From: Psychrobacter sp. LV10R520-6
GTDB lineage: Bacteria > Pseudomonadota > Gammaproteobacteria > Pseudomonadales > Moraxellaceae
Length of the DNA: 64,000 nt
Direction: 5' to 3'
NCBI RefSeq assembly: GCF_900182925.1
Contig: NZ_LT900024.1
Span: forward strand, 2,418,001-2,482,000
Position numbers and translations under genes: made by a program. Shown here one piece after another: positions 34,476 to 44,114 of this stretch; the stretch's first letter is position 1; every line of letters starts with the position of its first letter. The notes under the pieces were generated by a model that ran no database searches, was not told the origin of the DNA, and worked only from the letters and a program-made list of their open reading frames with translations.

Positions 34476-35108
34476 CTATAACGCCCCACTAAAGGTATCA
34501 CACGACTGTACGCTACCACTTTCAAGACCACGAGTGAACCAATTAACACGCTGTTGACTGGTACCGTGGGTGAAACTGTCTGGCGTTACAGCACGACCAC
34601 TAGCGCGTGCCAGACGATCATCACCAATTTGTCCGGCAGCATTGATTGCTTCGTCCACATCACCCGTGATGCCAAGGTTTTGACGCATTTCTGCAAAAAA
34701 AGACGTATCTAAGTAAACAGTCTGATCACCTGGGCAATAAAATGGTCCGGTGGCAGCTGTTGCGCTACCACAGGCCGAACTGACTTGACCATTGAACAAG
34801 CGCAATGCAGGTTCTTGATAAGTACTACCGCCTTCATTAAATACTTGATGCTAAACTGCTTCGGTGTCGGCGAGCACCACTTTAACAAACCTAGTATCAC
34901 GGCTGTCATCATTGGCAACTTCAGTCGATGCACTCGTACCGCCACCTGCCACAACTTGCCCTGTTTGTAACGCAGTCATCGGATTTACTCCGAAAACTAG
35001 CCATAGAATACCAGCGATGATAATACCGCCAATACCGCCACCAATCATCTTACCGCCACCGCTGCTTGTTCGAACATTAGAGCTACCACGCCTACCTTGC
35101 CATTTCAT
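34476..35108 (-). pseudogene. ypfJ: YpfJ-like zinc metallopeptidase, broken (amber codon and loss of HEXXH region)
   Basis: Leftward frame of 211 codons from MKWQGRRGSSNVRTSSGG (GGAGAGTAACT before the ATG). It has a membrane helix (GGIIIAGILWLVFGVNP), then FVKVVLADTEAV, where an in-frame TAG (34851-34853) replaces the expected Trp. Reading on gives HQVFNEGGSTYQEPALRLFN, SACGSATAATGPFYCPGDQ and VYLDTSFFAEMRQNLG, all typical of the YpfJ family. It then jumps from ITGD directly to VDEAINAAGQIGDDR. The roughly 75 residues that should lie between, containing the zinc-binding HEVGHH and the QADC segment, are absent. The C-terminus (DSFTHGTSQQRVNWF) is intact. It is a pseudogene or, less likely, an inactive protein. 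Confidence 0.9.
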
Positions 35109-35623
35109 AGTTACTCTCCTCAAATATATAGGCCGTTGCTTATTTTTTTCTTACCCTTTTTACTTCTGGAATTCGTTGGCGCTTAGCCAGTGTTCTTATA
35201 GCGTATTAAGCAGTTAAAAATAAACACATCACTTCACGATTTTACAAAATTTTATTTATAAGTTACCTAATTGTTGCTGTATACACTAGTTATCCAATTG
35301 TCTAATCCATACTTGACCTTCTAATTATCAACACTTGCAAAACCTTGATATCATTAGGTTTTAGTGCTATATTTTCATTAATTATACGCAGATTATTCCT
35401 AAATAATATATTAAAAGTTATATCAAAGCATGATTAACTAATATTATTCACTACTTTACTGTTACTTAATTGTACAACCTATTTTCATTTCAAAGGAAAG
35501 AGTATAGAATGCGTGAAAGCTGAGTAGCTGTAACTAAGATTAGTTGACTTTCGAAATATCTCGAAAGCTCAAATCTTTGCTGCGGCTACTCCTTCCTCAT
35601 TTCATTTTCTGGAGAATACTTAT
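35109..35623. other. Intergenic region with a palindromic structure
   Basis: About 515 bp, very AT-rich between 35220 and 35480 with no coding frame. The palindrome at 35522-35591 is described separately. Confidence 0.5.
35522..35591. repeat. 70-bp nested palindrome (long hairpin)
   Basis: Outer arms GAGTAGC (35522-35528) and GCTACTC (35585-35591). Middle arms AAGATT/AATCTT and TTGA/TCAA. Inner arms CTTTCGA/TCGAAAG around an AATATC loop. All arms are collinear, so the whole segment can fold into one long interrupted hairpin ending about 30 bp before the lipoprotein start codon. It could be a 5' UTR structure, a small RNA or a repeat element. Confidence 0.6.
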
Positions 35624-35980
35624 ATGAAACTTAAATTACTTGCTCTAGCCGGTATCATGACTGCAACTATGGGCATCACTGCCTGTGACAGCAACACAGA
35701 AAACGCTGCTGAAGATTTATCTGACGCACAAGAAGAAGTGCAAGACGCTTCTGAAGAGCTAAACGAAGCTGACGCAGGTGTACCTACTGCTGATGCCGAA
35801 GCTGCGGTTGCTGCTGCTGAAGCAGATGTAGCTGACGCTCAAGTTGCTACTGCTACTGACGAAATGGATGCTGAAGTACCTGTTGATGGCACTACTACTA
35901 GCGTTGATATGGCTAGCAATACTGAAGCCGCTGACGCAGCTGATGAAGTGGTTGTTGTTGAAGAGCCAGTTGCTGAGTAA
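35624..35980 (+). CDS. Small acidic Ala/Glu/Asp-rich lipoprotein
   Basis: Not a named family. The 118-residue protein has a lipoprotein signal (MKLKLLALAGIMTATMGITAC, Cys21 as acylation site). The mature part is almost entirely Ala, Glu, Asp, Val and Thr, with heptad-like spacing (EDLSDAQEEVQDASEELNEA) that suggests a coiled coil, as in small outer-membrane lipoproteins. It is strongly acidic and has no Lys or Arg after the signal peptide. TCTGGAGAATACTT precedes the ATG. A terminator follows at once. Confidence 0.8.
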   Translation: MKLKLLALAGIMTATMGITACDSNTENAAEDLSDAQEEVQDASEELNEADAGVPTADAEAAVAAAEADVADAQVATATDEMDAEVPVDGTTTSVDMASNTEAADAADEVVVVEEPVAE

Positions 35981-36012
35981 TCTTTATCACTACAGTAAAC
36001 GTGTCAAATATT

Positions 36013-36040
36013 AAAAAGAGAGCTTAGGCTCTCTTTTTTT
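36013..36040 (+). terminator. Terminator of the acidic lipoprotein gene
   Basis: AAAAAGAGAGC-TTAG-GCTCTCTTTTTTT. Confidence 0.9.
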
Positions 36041-36065
36041 GTGTTCGTTTTATTATGGGCTACGC

Positions 36066-36152
36066 TTATTTAAGACTAAGTTCACTCATCAAACCACGCG
36101 CTGCTTCAGCACTGAGTAAGTACGGATTAAAATCAACCGTAGTAGAATATTT
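36066..36152 (-). pseudogene. C-terminal tail of an unidentified protein, cut by the IS1-family element
   Basis: Leftward frame open into the element boundary, encoding VDFNPYLLSAEAARGLMSEL, three more residues and a stop. The sequence is of ordinary protein composition (not low complexity), so it looks like a real C-terminus. The rest of the gene is not found on the other side of the element, where ihfA begins within 10 bp. Product not recognised. Confidence 0.5.
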
Positions 36153-36956
36153 GGTGGTGTATCAAAAAGTATGCTGAGTAAATAAAGGAGGGGTGCCAGT
36201 CAAAGCAAAGATGCTATATTTGAGGTTATGAAGACACAAATAGAGATTAATTGCCCCGACTGTCACAGCACCAGTTTAAAGAAAAACGGTATAAAAATCT
36301 ATGGTAAGCAAAACTACCAATGCAAAGACTGTAAACGTCAATTCATTGGCGACCACGCCATTACCTATCAGGGTTGCCACTCTAAAATAGAGCATAAGAT
36401 ACGACTGATGATAGTACGAGGCTGTAGTGTTAGAGACATTGCCACTATCACCTCTGTCAGCATTGGCAAGATACTAAGCACCATAGGCTCATCGATCTAT
36501 AAGATCTCACCAAAGCAGCATTACTACTCGCGTTTAGAAGTTGATGAGTTCTGGACATACGTACGTTGCAAGAAGCAGAAGGTATGGTTAATCTACGCCT
36601 ATGACCGTGATACTGGTGAGATTGTTGCCCATGTTTGGGGTAAACGTGATTTAGCCACGGCCAGAGCGCTTCGAGCTCGTCTTAAGAAACTTAAGGTGAG
36701 CTATGGTTCAATCAGCATGGACAACTGGGATAGCTTTAAAACCGCCTTCAAGGCAGACCCTAAGCAGATTGGTAAAAGATATACTGTTGGCATAGAAGGT
36801 AATAATTGCCGTTTAAGACACCGATTGAGGCGAGCAGTTAGAAAGACTTGTGCTTTTTCTAAGAAACTTGATAATCATTTTAAGACGTTCAATATGGTGT
36901 TCTTTTATATCAATTATGGTTATGTCTAATGCCAGCATACTTTTTGAAACACCACC
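36153..36956 (+). mobile_element. IS1-family insertion sequence, copy 2 (804 bp)
   Basis: Same length and same inverted ends as copy 1 at 7326-8129, but in the opposite orientation. The flanking bases (GAATATTT on the left, AAATTATT on the right) are not a direct repeat, so no target duplication is present. Together with the decapitated gene on the left this suggests a deletion next to the element after insertion. The transposase is intact. Confidence 0.93.
36228..36929 (+). CDS. IS1-family transposase (single-frame type), second copy
   Basis: 233 residues, identical to the copy at 7353-8054 except for two substitutions near the N-terminus (Thr for Pro in the zinc ribbon, Ile for Ser in KNGIKIYGK). 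The zinc ribbon, helix-turn-helix and DDE residues (EVDEFW, SMDNWDS, GIEGNN) are intact. It converges on ihfA, whose transcripts would run antisense into it. Confidence 0.93.
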   Translation: MKTQIEINCPDCHSTSLKKNGIKIYGKQNYQCKDCKRQFIGDHAITYQGCHSKIEHKIRLMIVRGCSVRDIATITSVSIGKILSTIGSSIYKISPKQHYYSRLEVDEFWTYVRCKKQKVWLIYAYDRDTGEIVAHVWGKRDLATARALRARLKKLKVSYGSISMDNWDSFKTAFKADPKQIGKRYTVGIEGNNCRLRHRLRRAVRKTCAFSKKLDNHFKTFNMVFFYINYGYV

Positions 36957-36966
36957 AAATTATTAA

Positions 36967-37266
36967 CTACACATCAAATAAACGCTCGTCAACTTGTTGA
37001 CGAAACTTTTGACCCGTTTTAAAGGTTACTACACGGCGCGCAGAGACCGCAACAGGCTCACCTGTTTTTGGATTACGCCCTGGGCGGCTGCTTTTGTCTT
37101 TAAGCTCAAAATTCCCAAAACCTGAAAGCTTGACCTCTTTTCCATCGATTAAACTTTCTGATAATTCATCAAAAAAATTCTCCACCAAACAGCGCCCTTC
37201 TTGGCGAGTTAAGTCAAGGTGACTCATCAAATGCTCAATCATGTCAGATTTGGTTAAGGTGCTCAC
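36967..37266 (-). CDS. ihfA: Integration host factor subunit alpha
   Basis: DNA-bending nucleoid protein of 99 residues, partner of IhfB. Recognised by [40 protein letters not shown] and [19 protein letters not shown], the last carrying the beta-arm Pro that intercalates in DNA. It follows pheT in the classic pheS-pheT-ihfA order with a 239-bp gap. Its stop codon lies 10 bp from an IS1-family element, so the native terminator is lost and transcription must end inside or beyond the element. Confidence 0.95.
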   Translation of the reverse strand: MSTLTKSDMIEHLMSHLDLTRQEGRCLVENFFDELSESLIDGKEVKLSGFGNFELKDKSSRPGRNPKTGEPVAVSARRVVTFKTGQKFRQQVDERLFDV

Positions 37267-37505
37267 AGTACGACTCCTATGCTATGTCGTGATGTCGGGT
37301 ATTATTGTTCAACGGTATGCTGACTAATCCTAGCTATTATAAAGGTTTTTGCGAGGCTTTTTAGTAAAGCTTGCCATAAAAACCTTTATTAATAACCAGT
37401 TAGCTTTATTTACGAAGAATATGAATTTGTCGATCCTACTATTTATAAAGATTCAGATTAAAATAGGGCTAGCAACTCATAATATATTGATAGTATAACT
37501 TGGCG

Positions 37506-39917
37506 TTAACTGTCGCGTAACTGCGCGTTATGCTGCTGAGTTAAAGCTTGAATAACCTTATCTGTCGAAACTTTTACTGCCTCATCCGATAAGGTTTGCG
37601 CGCTGTCTTGCCATATTAGCGCAAACGCTAATGAGCGTTGACCGGTCGGCACATGCTCACCTTGATAGACATCGAACAACCATAGATCCGTCAATAGCGC
37701 TCCTGCAGCGTCACGCATTGTTGCCTGTAGGGTTTGTAAGCTAATATCACTATCTATAAAAATGGCAATATCACGGCGCACTTGTGGAAACTTACTGGGT
37801 GTCGTTATGCTATGTTGCTCACGAGTTAACGTCAATAGTGGCGCTAACGCTAATTGTGCTACCCAGGTGGCTGGTAAATCCAACTGCTTGGCAGTATTGG
37901 GATGCAATTGACCAAGCCAGCCAACATAGTGATCATCGATATACAGTTTCGCGCTTTGGCCAGGGTGTAGAAAGTCCAGCTCGCTGCGCTCATAGCGAAT
38001 ACGCGCGCCATCCAGCTGTACAGGTAGCAACTGTTCAATGTCGTGTTTAAGATCATAAAAATCTATTGCGCGATTTTGATAGGCTTGTTCATCCCAAATA
38101 TCACCAACCGCAACCAAAGCAATACTAGGCGTTTGTACCAACTCGCTGACGCTATGACCAACAAAGCTAAGACCAGTCTCAAAAAAACGAACACGCGGCT
38201 GCTGACGATTCAGATTATATTGTACGCAAGGCAGTAAGCTTGATAACAGGGTACGGCGCATGACTGCCAAATCGCTAGATATCGGATTGGCGAGCGCCAA
38301 TAAGGCTCCGAGCGCCTCATCATCAATCAGAGCTTCTAATTTTGCATCACTAAAACTGAAACTAATGGCTTCCATATAACCAGTATCAACCAGCGCCAGT
38401 TTCATCTCATGAGTTAAATCAGCGGTATCGTCATAATCCATGCTAACTTGCAAGTGCGGCAAGGTGCTGGGAATATTGTCATAGCCATAAATACGGGCAA
38501 TCTCTTCGATTAAATCTTCTTTGATAGTCATATCAAAGCGATACGATGGCGGTGTACAAATCAGTTCAGCGCCTTGATGTTCTACGACAAAGCCCAACTG
38601 GGTTAGGATTCGTACCATTATTGCCGGATCAATCTCGATGCCGATGACATCGCGCACTTTAGCAATCGGTAAGGTAATCGGCGCACGTGCCGGCAAGTGG
38701 TTGCTATGCTCAGCAGTGACTATTTGCCCTGCTTTACTGCTTGTAATACGTGTTATCAAATCACAAGCGCGTGCCAGTGCCAACACCGGTAACTCAAAAT
38801 CCACCCCACGCTCAAAGCGTTGTGAAGCATCGGTATGTAGACCAAAACGACGCGCACGCCCAGCGATAGCTAATTGACTAAAGAATGCGCTCTCTAACAC
38901 AATATTAGTAGTGCTATCAGTCACACTACTGCGCTGACCACCCATGATACCGGCCAGCGCCAACACGCCTTGATCATCAGCGATTACTAATTCATCACCA
39001 GTTAGGCTAATAGTTTGCTCATTAAGCAGAGTGATGCTTTCTTTAGGTTGCGCTAAACGAACAGTAATATCACCAACGATAGTATCGGCATCAAAAGCAT
39101 GTAACGGTTGGCCGAGCTCCATCAGCACGTAGTTGGTCACATCGACTAAAAAATTATGGCTGCGTAACCCTGATTGAATCAACGCATCTTGCAACCATTT
39201 CGGACTATCAACACTACGATCAATATCATTAATAGACTGTAATAAATAGCGCGGACAAGCTTCTATTGCGCTTACCGTTACCGCAGGCGTAGCAGCAGCG
39301 TCATCAGCAGTGTTTGATTCCGCAGTAGGAATAATAGGAAGCTGCATAGGCAAGTCATTAATAACCGATATTTCGCGGGCGATACCGCGTACGCTAAAGC
39401 AGTCACCGCGATTGGGCGTGATAGAGATATCAAATATTTGATTGTTTAACCCTAAATAATCACGGATATCAGCGCCAACAGGCGCATCATCAGGCAGCTC
39501 AAGCAAACCATCTAGCGCATCGACTAAATCAATTTCAGAAGCGCCGCATAACATACCATTTGAGGCGATACCGCGTAGCTCACTTTCTTTAATTTTGAAG
39601 CCTTTACTGTCACTGCTTGGCAATACTGCGCCAACAGTCGCAACCGGCGCTTTCATACCGACTCGGACATTAGGAGCGCCGCAGACAATCTGTAATGGCT
39701 CATCGCTACCAATATTGACCTGAGTAACACGTAGCTTATCCGCATCAGGGTGCGGTTCGACACTAATTACCTCACCGACTATCACGCCACTAAACGGACG
39801 TGCGACAGCATAGCGGTCATCAATCTCAAGTCCCGCCATAGTGAGCTGTTCGGCCAGCTGCTCACTGGTGTTAGCAGGGTTTACCCATTGACGTAGCCAT
39901 TGTTCGCTGATTTTCAT
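37506..39917 (-). CDS. pheT: Phenylalanyl-tRNA synthetase beta subunit
   Basis: 803 residues, standard bacterial length. N-terminal tRNA-binding domain (VIVGEVISVEPHPDADKLRV ... IVCGAPNVR), the B3/B4 editing domain, the B5 domain (APITLPIAKVRDVIG), a synthetase-like core, and a C-terminal FDX anticodon-binding domain (TPSKFPQVRRDIAIFID ... GEHVPTGQRSLAF). Together with PheS it charges tRNA-Phe as an alpha2-beta2 enzyme. It lies 95 bp after pheS, presumably co-transcribed. Confidence 0.97.
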   Translation of the reverse strand: MKISEQWLRQWVNPANTSEQLAEQLTMAGLEIDDRYAVARPFSGVIVGEVISVEPHPDADKLRVTQVNIGSDEPLQIVCGAPNVRVGMKAPVATVGAVLPSSDSKGFKIKESELRGIASNGMLCGASEIDLVDALDGLLELPDDAPVGADIRDYLGLNNQIFDISITPNRGDCFSVRGIAREISVINDLPMQLPIIPTAESNTADDAAATPAVTVSAIEACPRYLLQSINDIDRSVDSPKWLQDALIQSGLRSHNFLVDVTNYVLMELGQPLHAFDADTIVGDITVRLAQPKESITLLNEQTISLTGDELVIADDQGVLALAGIMGGQRSSVTDSTTNIVLESAFFSQLAIAGRARRFGLHTDASQRFERGVDFELPVLALARACDLITRITSSKAGQIVTAEHSNHLPARAPITLPIAKVRDVIGIEIDPAIMVRILTQLGFVVEHQGAELICTPPSYRFDMTIKEDLIEEIARIYGYDNIPSTLPHLQVSMDYDDTADLTHEMKLALVDTGYMEAISFSFSDAKLEALIDDEALGALLALANPISSDLAVMRRTLLSSLLPCVQYNLNRQQPRVRFFETGLSFVGHSVSELVQTPSIALVAVGDIWDEQAYQNRAIDFYDLKHDIEQLLPVQLDGARIRYERSELDFLHPGQSAKLYIDDHYVGWLGQLHPNTAKQLDLPATWVAQLALAPLLTLTREQHSITTPSKFPQVRRDIAIFIDSDISLQTLQATMRDAAGALLTDLWLFDVYQGEHVPTGQRSLAFALIWQDSAQTLSDEAVKVSTDKVIQALTQQHNAQLRDS

Positions 39918-40012
39918 AAATATCTCGGATCAAAATATCAAAATAAATGCAATAAAATAGCTATTACAGCCGTGTTATTTACCTATTGCTGCGGGTTCGT
40001 TACTTGAATCAT

Positions 40013-41143
<1,131 letters not shown>

Positions 41144-41282
41144 TCATTTTTTAAATAAAGACTATGGGAACAATGGCTTGAGTATTTAAACGATTGATTT
41201 AGACAACTGATTTAGACGGCTATAAGAGCAACCAATTACCCATGCCAGTCAGCAATACTGAGCAGTAATTAGAATAGGTAAT

Positions 41283-41317
41283 ATAAAAAAAGCCACCGAC
41301 CAGCGGTAGCTTTTATT
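41283..41317 (-). terminator. Terminator between rplT and pheS
   Basis: Leftward AGCTACCG-CTGGT-CGGTGGCT (one U-G pair) followed by TTTTTTTAT, about 90 bp after rplT. It separates the ribosomal-protein pair from pheST; partial read-through is possible. Confidence 0.8.
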
Positions 41318-41404
41318 AATATCGTGTTATTAATTAATAGTAAACTCATATGTTCAAACACTCATTACTTTTAATCTAATAAAGCATTTAAACGAATTTA
41401 ATAT

Positions 41405-41761
41405 TTACGCCAAAGCTGCTTTTGCTTTTTCGACCAATACGCTGAAAGTTGCTGCATCATTCATAGCGATGTCAGCAAGTACGCGACGGTCAACAGTAAT
41501 GTTGGCATGTTTCATACCGTTAATAAAGCGGCTGTAGCTTAAGCCGTTTAAACGTGCACCAGCATTAATACGTGCAATCCAAAGACGACGGAAAGTACGT
41601 TTTTTGTTGCGACGGTCACGATATGCATATTGACCAGCTTTGGTCACTGCTTGTACCGCTACACGATAAACACGTGAACGGGCACCGTAGTAGCCTTTTG
41701 CACGCTTTAAGATTTTTTTGTGACGGCGATTCGCCTGTACACCACGTTTTACACGGGCCAT
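41405..41761 (-). CDS. rplT: Ribosomal protein L20
   Basis: 118 residues, standard length, highly basic. It starts [30 protein letters not shown] in pattern and contains [17 protein letters not shown]. An early assembly protein of the 50S subunit and, in many bacteria, translational repressor of the rpmI-rplT operon. It lies 112 bp after rpmI. Confidence 0.98.
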   Translation of the reverse strand: MARVKRGVQANRRHKKILKRAKGYYGARSRVYRVAVQAVTKAGQYAYRDRRNKKRTFRRLWIARINAGARLNGLSYSRFINGMKHANITVDRRVLADIAMNDAATFSVLVEKAKAALA

Positions 41762-41873
41762 AATTTACTCCAAGATACTTTTAATTAATATTAAGTAATC
41801 AGCGACAAACAAAGTTGTCAGATTGCAAAGTCAAATAAAATTCAGATGACTGAATTTAAATGACGATAGTCGA

Positions 41874-42071
41874 CTAGATGTATGGGCACATGCGACGAAC
41901 TGCTGATTCGTCAGACTTGTCCACCATCTTAAGACCGCGCAACTGGCGAATACGCTTAGCTGACTTCTTGGTCAAAATATGGCTCTTGTTTGCTTGCTTG
42001 CGCTTAAAGCCGTTCGCTGTTCTTTTAAAGCGTTTGGCTGCGCCGCTTTTGGTTTTCATCTTCACTTTCAT
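41874..42071 (-). CDS. rpmI: Ribosomal protein L35
   Basis: 65 residues, basic, with [35 protein letters not shown] and the C-terminal RMCPYI. Small 50S protein. AAGAGGCAATCACTT precedes the ATG. infC, the usual upstream neighbour encoding IF3, is not present; the gene instead has its own promoter at 42196-42225. Confidence 0.97.
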   Translation of the reverse strand: MKVKMKTKSGAAKRFKRTANGFKRKQANKSHILTKKSAKRIRQLRGLKMVDKSDESAVRRMCPYI

Positions 42072-42195
42072 AAGTGATTGCCTCTTGATCTTTGTTAGAA
42101 CCTGGTCGTCAAATAGGTGTTGCTGGCATGTTGTATTTAATCTGTTTTAACTAAATAATAGCCAACTCTCTATTTGCCTCGAGGTGGGAGGCGCT

Positions 42196-42225
42196 ATTTT
42201 AGCAGATACAGCACTATTTTGCCAA
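42196..42225 (-). promoter_or_regulatory. Promoter of rpmI-rplT with extended -10
   Basis: Leftward TTGGCA (42220-42225), 18-bp spacer, TGC-TAAAAT (42196-42201). The leader begins with a small GCCTC...GAGGC hairpin at about 42176-42193. Confidence 0.7.
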
Positions 42226-42353
42226 GCAAAGTTTTAATAACGGTTTTAATCGGCATGGTGTTGTTTATTATTTGTATTTTTCATCCATATCACGTTAATC
42301 TAACGTCACAACCCTGGTTTTTAGATTTATTTTTTTATAAAAACTCAGATAAG

Positions 42354-42529
42354 GTATAATTAATAATGACAGCGTCGATATTGCGATCAAAATCACCCGT
42401 ATGTATGATGGCTCTTTAGTAGCAAAAGCGCGGCAGCGCTTTATTAATTACGACTTTCGCTTAAATAAAGTGGTGACCTTTAATAACACCATTAGAGCAG
42501 CATTAGACCCTCATCCGTTTGTACTTTGA
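42354..42529 (+). pseudogene. Orphan C-terminal gene fragment, product unknown
   Basis: Rightward frame from just after a TAA to a TGA, without any ATG, GTG or TTG at its beginning. It encodes KITRMYDGSLVAKARQRFIN, then YDFRLNKVVTFNNTIRAALD and a PHPFVL end. Composition is that of a real, folded protein tail. The missing N-terminal part is not found upstream, so this looks like the residue of a deleted gene. I do not recognise the family. Confidence 0.45.
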
Positions 42530-42681
42530 TTGTGTCCTAAAGTTTGTCATAAATAATAGTATTATAAAAAACCATTTTATAGAAAGCCATGCTATGAAAT
42601 TTTAACGTCACAGGCTTTGTTATTATGCCCTTATTAGCAACCCTACTACTCATTCACAACTTATAAGATGACAGAGATATT

Positions 42682-43548
42682 ATGACTTTACCTGCTTGGC
42701 TGACTGCGATAAGTTTCAACGCTGATGGACTGATACCTGCGATTGCGCAAGATCATCAATCAGGACGTATTTTGATGATGGCATGGATGAATGCTGAAGC
42801 GCTACAACTAACGGCAGAAACCCAGACTGCGGTTTATTTTTCGCGTTCGCGCGCCAAACTGTGGCATAAAGGAGAAACCTCCGGCCATACCCAGCAAGTG
42901 CATGATATTCATCTAGACTGTGATGCGGATGTCATTGTACTTAGTGTCACCCAAGTTGGTGGCATCGCTTGTCATACTGGGCGTGAGTCTTGTTTTTATC
43001 AGCGCCTAGATTTGTCAGGGCAAACCCCTGAATGGCAAACGGTAGATAAGGTATTAAAAGATCCTGCGGACATTTATAACTCAGATAAACATAGCTCGAA
43101 TAAACCTGCTGATTCTGACCATAAAATTGAGGATGTTAGCCTTACTGATGATGATAATATTAAAGCTGATAGCACTACTAAAACTGACAATGTACCTATT
43201 TTGCAACAGCTTGACCGAGCGTTAGCTGAGCGTAAACACGCTGATGCAGATAGCTCTTATGTCGCCAGTTTATACGCGAAAGGTCTTAATAAAATATTAG
43301 AAAAAGTAGGTGAAGAAGCCACCGAAAGTATCATTGCTGCCAAAGACTTCGCGAGTAGCAACGAACAAACAGACAAAGCGCAGTATGATGCTGCGCGCGA
43401 TGAGCTGATCTATGAAGTAGCAGATGTCTGGTTTCATACTTTAGTGGGATTGGCATGGTTCGATATTGAATCAGATGCGGTACTAAATGAGCTGGGACGG
43501 CGCTTTGGCCTATCAGGGATTGATGAAAAGGCGGCTCGGCAGTCTTAA
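42682..43548 (+). CDS. hisI: Bifunctional phosphoribosyl-AMP cyclohydrolase / phosphoribosyl-ATP pyrophosphatase
   Basis: HisIE fusion of 288 residues catalysing steps 2 and 3 of histidine synthesis. The HisI domain (about 15-130) shows [13 protein letters not shown], the zinc/magnesium segment [15 protein letters not shown] and [11 protein letters not shown]. The HisE domain (about 175-285) shows [20 protein letters not shown] and [15 protein letters not shown]. An acidic, Ser/Asp-rich linker of about 45 residues joins them, longer than in E. coli (203 residues in total). It is followed by tatABC, a frequent gammaproteobacterial arrangement. Confidence 0.95.
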   Translation: MTLPAWLTAISFNADGLIPAIAQDHQSGRILMMAWMNAEALQLTAETQTAVYFSRSRAKLWHKGETSGHTQQVHDIHLDCDADVIVLSVTQVGGIACHTGRESCFYQRLDLSGQTPEWQTVDKVLKDPADIYNSDKHSSNKPADSDHKIEDVSLTDDDNIKADSTTKTDNVPILQQLDRALAERKHADADSSYVASLYAKGLNKILEKVGEEATESIIAAKDFASSNEQTDKAQYDAARDELIYEVADVWFHTLVGLAWFDIESDAVLNELGRRFGLSGIDEKAARQS

Positions 43549-43767
43549 GCTGTCTGTTAGGTCAACGGAATTGTCGCGTGTGTGATTAGTGTTGTTTTCA
43601 CCTTTTTAGTGACCGCGCACGTTATAATGAGCCTTATCACCTTCAAAATAATTATTGTCTTAGTATTCGTTGACATCAAACTTTAATATTTGACGGTTAC
43701 CATACGGCTGATAAACTTAAAGTGCTAATATAGAGATTAGCCTAACCAAGATATAAGGATACCCATT

Positions 43768-44055
43768 ATGGGCAGTTTTTCCATTACGCATTGGTTGATT
43801 TTATTAGTAGTAGTGGTGGTCGTATTTGGCACCGCCAAGCTTAAGAATGCGGGTAAAGATTTGGGCGGTGCGGTAAAAGGCTTTAAAGAAGCGGTCAAAG
43901 ACGACAATGCAGAACATGCCAAAAAACATCGTGTTCTGGATCATGATGCCAGCTCGCGTGCTTCAAACACCTCATCTGATACCAATATAGATAGCACTAA
44001 GATTGACGATATTGACATCAGTCCTGCCCCTGCTGATGATAAGCATAAGGTATAA
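43768..44055 (+). CDS. tatA: Sec-independent translocase subunit TatA
   Basis: 95 residues: one N-terminal membrane helix ([20 protein letters not shown]), the [12 protein letters not shown] hinge and the amphipathic helix [14 protein letters not shown]. An acidic Ser/Asp-rich tail follows. It forms the oligomeric pore for folded twin-arginine substrates. TATAAGGATACCCATT precedes the ATG. It is first gene of the tatABC operon, 50-60 bp before tatB. Confidence 0.94.
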   Translation: MGSFSITHWLILLVVVVVVFGTAKLKNAGKDLGGAVKGFKEAVKDDNAEHAKKHRVLDHDASSRASNTSSDTNIDSTKIDDIDISPAPADDKHKV

Positions 44056-44114
44056 TCTGCGCAGCGTTTGGATAATGATATTAAATAGCATATTAATGAA
44101 TATATTTGAAAGTT

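Larger units (their letters stand above)
42072..42681. other. Divergent region rpmI / hisIE with an orphan gene fragment
   Basis: 610 bp. It contains the rpmI promoter and leader (42072-42225), AT-rich DNA, and a rightward coding fragment at 42354-42529. The 150 bp before hisIE hold no clear consensus promoter. Confidence 0.5.
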
